Positions 57,390-64,000 of a stretch of 64,000 bases of DNA are shown piece by piece. Position 1 is the stretch's first letter. Each line of letters opens with the position of its first letter. The stretch spans positions 7,149 to 71,148 of the forward strand of contig JAKUCV010005714.1 of NCBI GenBank assembly GCA_028386065.3, in the 5' to 3' direction. Both the position numbers and the translations under genes were made by a program. Source of the DNA: Turnera subulata. Lineage: Eukaryota > Streptophyta > Magnoliopsida > Malpighiales > Passifloraceae. The notes under the pieces are model-generated. The model searched no databases. It saw only the letters and a list, made by a program, of their open reading frames with translations, and was not told the origin of the DNA.

Positions 57390-59069
57390 AACCTAGGGCA
57401 CACAGAATTTATTTTAGTGGAATACATATTTTGTGATTGGGGATTTATATGTTTGGACGTTAGGATTAATGAGATGAATTAATCTTCGGATAAAAATATA
57501 CAAAAGTCCAATTCATTGAAATATCATCCTATTTTATTTATTTGGGCATTCTTGTTTATTTTAAACCAATTATAATGAGGTGATTTATTTTTGGATTAAG
57601 GATGAATTTGAGGGCCTAAGTCAATAAAATATGGACTTTCCAGACTTCAGTAGCCCATAAACACATTACTTGCAGACTAATTTTAGTTCTGATTTGCGTG
57701 AAAAATCAGAGTTAAATCATCCCTTAATAGTGAATGTGTTTTTGGTACGATTTGAGCACAAAATAGGGACATAATGTGTAATCAATCAATTAGGAGATGA
57801 TTGGGGGGAGTACTAATCAAGAAAAGAGGTGATCCTGGGTTGATTAGGGATTAATTACACGGTGGAATCAAATCAGGGAGGAATTAGGGGAAACTGGGAG
57901 CAAGAAAAGGAAAGAACGGGAAAATGCGGAGGTTCTAGTCGGCCATGGCGGGATGATCGCCGGCCCTGGCGGTCATGCTTGCCCAGATTGCCCGATTTCC
58001 CTGATTTTCTCCCCTAATTTGATTCTATACGGTTTTGGCCCAGATTGTTGGCTGAGAAGTTGGTCATTAAGCAGGTCCACATCCCTATACACCCCAGAAC
58101 ACTATAAATAGGACCCCCCACTCACATTAGAAATGATCAATCACTCATTAGACACATAGCCCCGTAAGATTTCTTGCTTGGAGAAACTCTACCTCTCTAA
58201 GCCTATAAATAATTCTATAGGAAGAAACTCTGGAGAAATTTCGTAGAGAAGAGTAGCAAGAAGCTAGTGGCAGCAAGAGAACAAGAGGAGAAGAAGAAGG
58301 AGGCAAATTAAAGCAAACTATTGGAGAGGAAGAGCTAAACCCGAGAGGGAGAATCCAGTGGAGGCAGTCTCAGTATTTCGGCCATATCTGGAGCTATAGA
58401 CATCGATTTGCTGCTATCTTGGTGTCTATGGAAAGCTAAGAAGTAGCTCCACAACTTTTCTGCTTAAGTTAGACCCCATTTTGGCCTCCTTCTACCTGGA
58501 ATCCCCTATTGAATACTTGCCAAAATTTTGTTACGGAATGGTAAGCGCATAAGAGCGAGAGGAGGGCTACAATAGGTAACTCATTCTAATTTTCTCTATT
58601 ATCTGCTACTGTGATATGATGATGCTGATGATGTGAGTCTTGTGATGCCATGACGAGAACTACGTGGACTTTAAACGCGATTGCCTGGGTACGTAGGCGG
58701 TCTCTAGGGGTGGAGTCTCAAGCCCAAATATTTTTATTTTCCTTCTTGTTTCAGTTTTCTTTTATCATTAGGTGCTTTGTTTCCACACTTGCACACTTGC
58801 ACAAGGCATACATGTGTTCTTCAATTGCACAAGGTTTGGACCCAACATGGTTGGGTGCCTAACACCTTCCCATCCATGACGAACCCCCGAATCCCATGTC
58901 TTTGGTTCGTTATGATCAGTTGCCTAAAGGAGTCATTCGAAGGTTTTCCCCCAAATTTTGTCCTTAATAAAATTTGGGTGGCGACTCCATTGACATGGGA
59001 TTGACATGAGGAAGAAGGTGAAAAGGAATAGGTGAGGAGGCCCAAGTGACTTTGGGTCGGATTCTCACA
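57390..59069 (+). mobile_element. Family B LTR, plus strand
   Basis: Has 'gattaatgagatgaattaatc' near its start, 'cactataaatagg' (58105) as a promoter-like site, 'gatcgccggcc' (57955), 'aacaccttcccatc' and the end GGGTCGGATTCTCACA at 59069. It is about the size of the solo LTR at 780-2336. The start is less clear than the end. Confidence 0.7.
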
Positions 59070-59981
59070 CCCTTCATAACACAACCGGTTTTCTTAAAGA
59101 TACCACCCAGAGCGGTAAAAAATATGAATTTGACTCCGGGTGAAGATAACCCGGGTTCAACCGGCCAGGCTGGTCCGGATTGCAGAAGAATGCACATTCC
59201 TGTCCTAACTCAAACTAATTAAATCCATGAAAAACCCAACCAAATCATTCACGACCACAGTTTGATTGAGTGTTATATGGTGTTTTGGGAGTCGGAATTA
59301 TCTCATTAACTATCCATAATTTATTTGTTTTACTATTATTGGTATTCATGAATCCAACTACGATGATTCTTATGAAGATTGTTGTTTCCATTTTTGTGAA
59401 CAATGGCTTGTTGGATGCTAGACTATTTTTAGTTTCGAAGTTTGGTACACATGGTACCTAGCATGTATTCCTGGCCTTTGGAATTTTAATGAATGGAAAA
59501 CCTTTTATAAAATATTTATTTATTAAAATTTCTAACCTTTTATAAAATATTTATTTATTAAAATTTATATTTTTAGATTATTTAATTGTAGGATTATATT
59601 CCTTCTTTTTTTTGGAAAACTGCATCTTCGTTATGGATTATTGCCAAAACCATACTTGGAAAGTATATATTTTTCAGCTCTCAAAAAAAAGGTAGAATAT
59701 TTAAGGGATTAAAGACTTGTTTCATATCTGTATTAGGCGCTAAATTTGGAATTCATCCCTGTATTGGATTTTGGTTTCTTTTCATCATTCTGTTTCCCCT
59801 AGTTTGTTCACTTTGATCCCTCTCGCCGGAATCTGGTGAAAAATGCTGATGGCAAGTTTTCCGGCGCCACGTCAGCATATATGAAATCCACATGTTTGGT
59901 CGAACCAAAAAGTCAAACCGACTAGACCCGACCAGTTCGCCCACCCAAAAAACTCATTTGGCAAATCCGGTTTGTCCATTT
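59070..59981. other. Intergenic with transposon scraps
   Basis: 59505-59571 has two tandem copies of a ~37-bp unit ('ccttttataaaatatttatt'). 59700-59981 resembles one end of a Mutator-like MITE ('ggaattcatccctgtattgg', 'ccggcgccacgtcagcat') cut off by the SIRE LTR. 59135-59180 resembles the GC-rich inner end of the hAT MITE at 37511-37912. No gene. Confidence 0.4.
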
Positions 59982-61060
59982 TGTTGATGACCTAAACATG
60001 AGCTTAATATGGATTATTAACGACTAATCATGTTTAGTGAATAATTATATATTGATTTTGATGATTAACAAACTTGGTTAGATGTTTGCATATATTTGAG
60101 GTTGATTAACATGCAGCGTGGTTTCTTGTAAGAACCACACAAAAACCACACGGACTTGGTTTCTGGAAGAAACCACACTTTACTGTCAACATCAGAAGTG
60201 GTCCTACTGCAAGTTGCTGGTGGCCCAGGTGGTCCTCACAGCATTAAACCCTAACCCCCAACTACTCCAACGGGCAGAGAAAGTGGTCCATGGCAGGGAA
60301 GAAGACCTGCAAAACTTATCTCTCACCTCCAAGCTCAATTATCAATTGTGGTTCTTACTTATGGTCCCGGAATGCTAAAAATAGAATGTTTTCAACTAAT
60401 TGAGCTGCAAAGAGAGTGGACTTCCTAAAATGAACCCAACACCAGTTAGTGGATTATGGAGTCAACTCTGAAGATTGATTTGTACCACATAATCGTTGGA
60501 TGAAGAGCTGATGGGTACTTTAGAGCCGTTGGATGAAGATCTTCCTACCTACTCCCACTTGCTCAAGCTCTATATAAGGAAGAGGAATGCTTCTTGGAAA
60601 AGCATCCCAGCCCTTTTGAAAATTGCTTCGAAGTCTGCAATTGTGCTTACACCTAAGATATTTGTTGAGCTTACACTTGTGAATATTCTTGTTCTCCAAG
60701 TTATTTCAAAGGGTAGTGTTTTAGGCAAAACTAGTGTGTAGTTTTGCTGGGATCTTAAATATAGGATTAGATTTGGGGAAAGGTTAGAGTTTAGCCTGGG
60801 AAAAACTTGTAAAGGTTAGAGCTTAGCCTGCAAAAGCTTGTTTCTTGTAAAGGTTAGAGCTTAGCCTACAAAAGCTTGGTTTTTATAATAGGTTGAGGCT
60901 GATTCTGCAAAAGCCTAAGTTAGTGAGAGTTTGAAATCCTAAAGGAGGATCCTTTAGGTAGTGGAGGTACCTGGTGAGGGGGAACCACTATAAATCACTG
61001 TGCCATCCTTTCTACCTTCTGCTCTCTTATATTTCTACTTGTCTATTTTGCAGGTAAGTG
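59982..61060 (+). mobile_element. 5' LTR of a second SIRE-type Copia element
   Basis: Starts TGTTGATGACCTAAACATG, matching the start of the LTR at 45536 (minus). It contains 'ggtagtggaggtacctgg' then 'gagggggaaccactat', and GTGGTTT...AACCAC hairpins near 60118. The U5 end and a primer-binding site cannot be recognised before the gag, so a deletion or strong divergence is likely there. Confidence 0.6.
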
Positions 61061-61161
61061 GTTTGTGACGAAACCATTTGGTCTGTCAAAAACCAAACAA
61101 GAAACCAAAAGCGATTAAGGGTTAGCCTGATTACAAAGGAGTGACATCCAGAGGCAAAGGC

Positions 61162-62408
61162 ATGGTTTGTGAGGGAAATAGCATCAACAAAGCACCCTAC
61201 TTCGATGGTGTAAACTTTTATTACTGGAAGTTCAGGATAAAGATCTTCCTTAAAGGCAAAGATCTAGAGATATGGAACATAATCCAGCATTCCTATGCCA
61301 GACCACTAAGGGACATGCAGTTCTGGTTAGAAGAAGAGCTAAAAAAGGCTAAGCTTGATGCTCAAGCCAAGAATGTCCTTCTTTGTGGAATAAGTGAGAG
61401 TGAGTTTCAAAGAGTCAGATCTTGTGAAACTGCCTATGAGATCTGGAGGCTTCTATGTGTCACTCATGAAGGCACAAACCATGTGAAGGAGTCAAGACTC
61501 AATCGTCTCATGAGAGACTATGAACTGTTTCAGATGGTCTCTGGTGAAACCATACCGGAGATGGATACTCATTTCACAATTATGTGCAACAGCCTTGCAA
61601 CTCTTGGGAAGGTAATCACATAGAAAGAAGGTTGCAAAGATACTTAGGTCTCTACCTAAGGAGTGGGAGCCCAAGGTTACTGCCACAAAAGAAGCTCAGA
61701 ACTTGAACACTCTCACCTATGATGAGCTGATCGGCAAGTTCATAGTGCATGGTTCTAAGTTTGTAACCAAGGAACCAAAGAAGAAGGATCTGGCCTTAAA
61801 ATCCCAAGAATTTGATGATGACAGCGATTCAGATGTTGCACTTCTTACAAAGAGAATTGTAAGATACTTCAAGAAGAAGCAACTCAAGGGAAGAAGTCCT
61901 AGAGGTATGAAGATTGATGAGCCTAAAAAAGGACCCCCTGACAAGCTTTGGTTGCAACCGTCCTGGTCACATCAAATCAGAGTGTCCTTACCAAAAGAAG
62001 AACAAATATGATTCCTCTAAAACCAAAGGAAAGAAGGTCATGGTTGCTTGGGATGACTCGAATTCTTCAAGCGATTCAGAGGCAGATGAGGTAGCAAACG
62101 TGTGTCTCTTGGCTCAAAAAGTCTTTGAGGTAGATGACTCACCTCACTTTACTTTTGATGAATTACAAGATGCTTTTGCTGAATTGCTTGATAAGTATAA
62201 GGAAGCTCTTAAAAAGAACAAAGCGTATAAGAAGCGCATTAATTTACTTGAATATGATGCTGAAGCACATAGAAATGCATATGAAAAGCTTGATACTGCT
62301 CATATAGAAGTATGTAGGTCATATGAAACTCTGAAAGCTAAAAAAGTTGCTCTTAGTGAACTAGAAAAGGAAAATGTTTCTAGTATTGCTGAAAGTGAGA
62401 TATTGATT
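61162..62408 (+). pseudogene. SIRE-type Copia gag, frameshifted and truncated
   Basis: From the ATG at 61162: KAPYFDGVNFYYWKFRIKIFL is the start of the UBN2/gag domain, then NHVKESRLNRLMRDYELF. A frame break at about 61622 leads to KILRSLPKEWEPKVTA and DELIGKFIVHG. A second break near 61940 leads to the CCHC zinc knuckle CNRPGHIKSEC, a Ser/Asp-rich linker and a coiled-coil-like Lys/Glu segment (62130-62400). Upstream GTG at 61141 is in frame but unlikely as start. The frame is cut at 62408 by the family A LTR; protease and pol are absent from the window. Confidence 0.8.
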
Positions 62409-64000
62409 TGAAAGTTTCCGGGCATGCATATATGACACTCGTATGCAATAAAATGCGCAGCGAAAAACCGGAAACACAAGGAGGATCCAAGTGAAAGTAA
62501 CCAAATCGAATAACAATTTTTCGTACCTTGCTTGGTTGAGGTCTTCCACCCAACTGTAGTGTAGAATCATCAAGAACCCGACAAGAAATTCGGCTCCTCT
62601 ATGGTATCCACACGAACCGTCGATGTCTAGCTAGCAATCATCTCACGATAACCAACCCGAGCACTCCCGAACCGCAGTGCTAGCTGCAGAATTTTCGAGA
62701 GCTAGAAACTAGAGAGTGTTTGATGTGTTTTTGTGAAGGCCCTCTCCCTGAGGGACCCACCATATTTAGGTATTGTTTCATCACTCCCTCCGCCCGATTA
62801 AATCCTTTACCATGCTGCAGCACTCGGGATTCGAACTCGGGACGTGATGATTTTTATCTCCCACAAGGAGAGCACCTTCACCAACTCATCTGCAGCTGAA
62901 TTGGTGAAGGTGCTCTCCTTGAGGGGGATAAAAAGCATCACGTCCCGAGTTCGAATCCCTAGTGCTGCAGCATGGTAAAGGATTTAATCGGGCGGAGGGA
63001 GTGATGTAACAATAGCTGAATATGGTGGGTCCCTCGGGGAGAGGGCCTTCACAGAAAAGGCACCTTTTTTGTCCCAATTTTACAAATAAAATACTTAAAC
63101 AAAGGATCATGGTCGGAGGGAGTGATGTAACAATACCTGGTTTGGTGGGTCCCTTAGGGGGAGGCACTTCACAGTTTTTCTCAAGTGTGAAGAGTGTGTT
63201 AAGCCTTGCTTGGTCTGGAAATCGGATCAACACCTCACCCTATTTATACACACTTGAAATGCATAGTTTATTAAGTCATTGGCCAACATAATCATGCCTT
63301 ATCCTTCATGATTATGTTTCCACTATGACTTAATGCTCCACTAAGCATTAATTATATATATCATCATATATAGGAATATACATCATATGGCACTAATTCT
63401 GGTTCAATAATTCTGATAACTAGTGAACCAAATCAACCCAAAACGACCCGGTCCAAGCATGGTCCAACTAAGGTTCAACCATGGTCCACCCACTTGGTCA
63501 AACCACGGTCCAACCATGGTTCAACCACCTACTCGAATCAACAGTTCTAAGTGTGTGACCCTGTAGGCACTTGTAACGTTTGACAATAATCGTAAATTCT
63601 CATTTTAAAATTATAAGCAAGGAGCGGCGTCTAGCAACACATCATTGCTGCCCAAACGACAAGATCAGTACTGATTCAGTATGCCTCGGAAACATGTCAT
63701 CGTCCTTTCGTCCCATTATCAAGATTAAACACGAGACATGGAAAACGTCAATCTCGAATATGTTTAATCTTAGTTTCTTGATCCCCGAGTTAACTGTGTA
63801 AAACCGGATACTCATGATATCACCATATCATATAATCCGAGCGTGGCCACGCATTTAATAGTTCAACTATATCAAGTGGCCCTTCTGATAATATACCCGT
63901 TATATGGATTGGACGAATCCCATCTCGATCAATCAAAACCCACTACACATTACTTCATATACCCAATGATTACCCTTACGTCTACTCAGTTACGGTTGGC
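62409..64000 (-). mobile_element. Family A LTR, reversed, cut by window end
   Basis: Starts TGAAAGTTTCCGGGCATGC and follows 8053-9395 in reverse complement up to the window edge, where about 200 more bases would be expected. It interrupts the SIRE gag. It holds a foldback transposon (62733-63173) that is absent from the other copy. Confidence 0.8.
62733..63173. mobile_element. 441-bp foldback transposon with long palindrome
   Basis: Inserted in the family A LTR. Left flank GTTTTT (62727-62732) and right flank GTTTTT (63174-63179); the uninterrupted relative at about 9080 has this stretch once. Ends read GTGAAGGCCC and GGCACTTCACA. 62733-63052 is a near-perfect palindrome with ~150-bp arms around a ~16-base centre; 63106-63172 adds a partial third copy of the arm. 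Each arm holds 'gagttcgaat' sequence resembling a pol III B box, but no tRNA fold is visible. Confidence 0.88.

Noticed and set aside
62800..62990. tRNA gene suggested by a B-box-like 'gttcgaatcc'
   Set aside because: No cloverleaf, A box or acceptor stem can be drawn; the sequence is part of a transposon palindrome.
63580..63801. Conserved 73-codon ORF also present in reverse at 8445-8666
   Set aside because: The ORF recurs only because both lie in the same family A LTR; no protein similarity and the conservation is that of the DNA.

Overview
The window looks like nuclear DNA of a flowering plant, most likely a eudicot. It is AT-rich, has one intronless ERF-type transcription factor gene, and is otherwise layered transposable elements. 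I see no rRNA or tRNA gene, no prokaryotic operon and no CRISPR array. The species cannot be read from the sequence alone.

Layout. 1-3.3 kb: the end of an LTR (called family A here), a complete Gypsy-type solo LTR (family B, 780-2336) and a CACTA transposon end. 3.5-4.6 kb: a tandemly duplicated repeat. 5166-5852 (minus): the ERF gene with a TATA box upstream. 6541-29447: a tandem segmental duplication carrying a LINE fragment and a reversed family B LTR. Its first copy was later split by an 11.6-kb minus-strand Copia element (6841-18462), itself filled with other LTRs. Its second copy was split by a 6.3-kb minus-strand Ale/Retrofit-type Copia element (22934-29243, target duplication CCTCT), itself carrying a LINE endonuclease piece. 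29.4-38.9 kb: low-copy DNA with MITEs, hAT-type elements, a miRNA-like foldback, an AT-rich Helitron-like repeat block and a SIRE-like LTR remnant. 38.96-59.07 kb: a very large inverted arrangement. Two family B LTRs with their adjoining internal DNA face each other (38962-44340 and 53190-59069) around a broken SIRE-type Copia element with an extra 3' ORF. 59.98-64 kb: the 5' part of another SIRE-type element (LTR plus gag), cut by a reversed family A LTR that carries a foldback transposon.

Genes. Only the ERF gene looks intact and cellular. All other coding matter is retroelement protein, most of it broken by stops, frameshifts or deletions.

Most unusual signal. At least five LTR-retrotransposon families here are sprinkled with tiny hairpins, each family with its own signature: loop TTCAG in the Ale element, C(A/G)TAT in the 11.6-kb Copia, TGAGATGAT in the Gypsy family, TTGAA in family A, and a TGGT/ACCA stem core in the SIRE type. 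In most of them the loop stays nearly fixed while the stems change in a base-paired (compensatory) way. That pattern suggests selection for, or spread of, the structures themselves.
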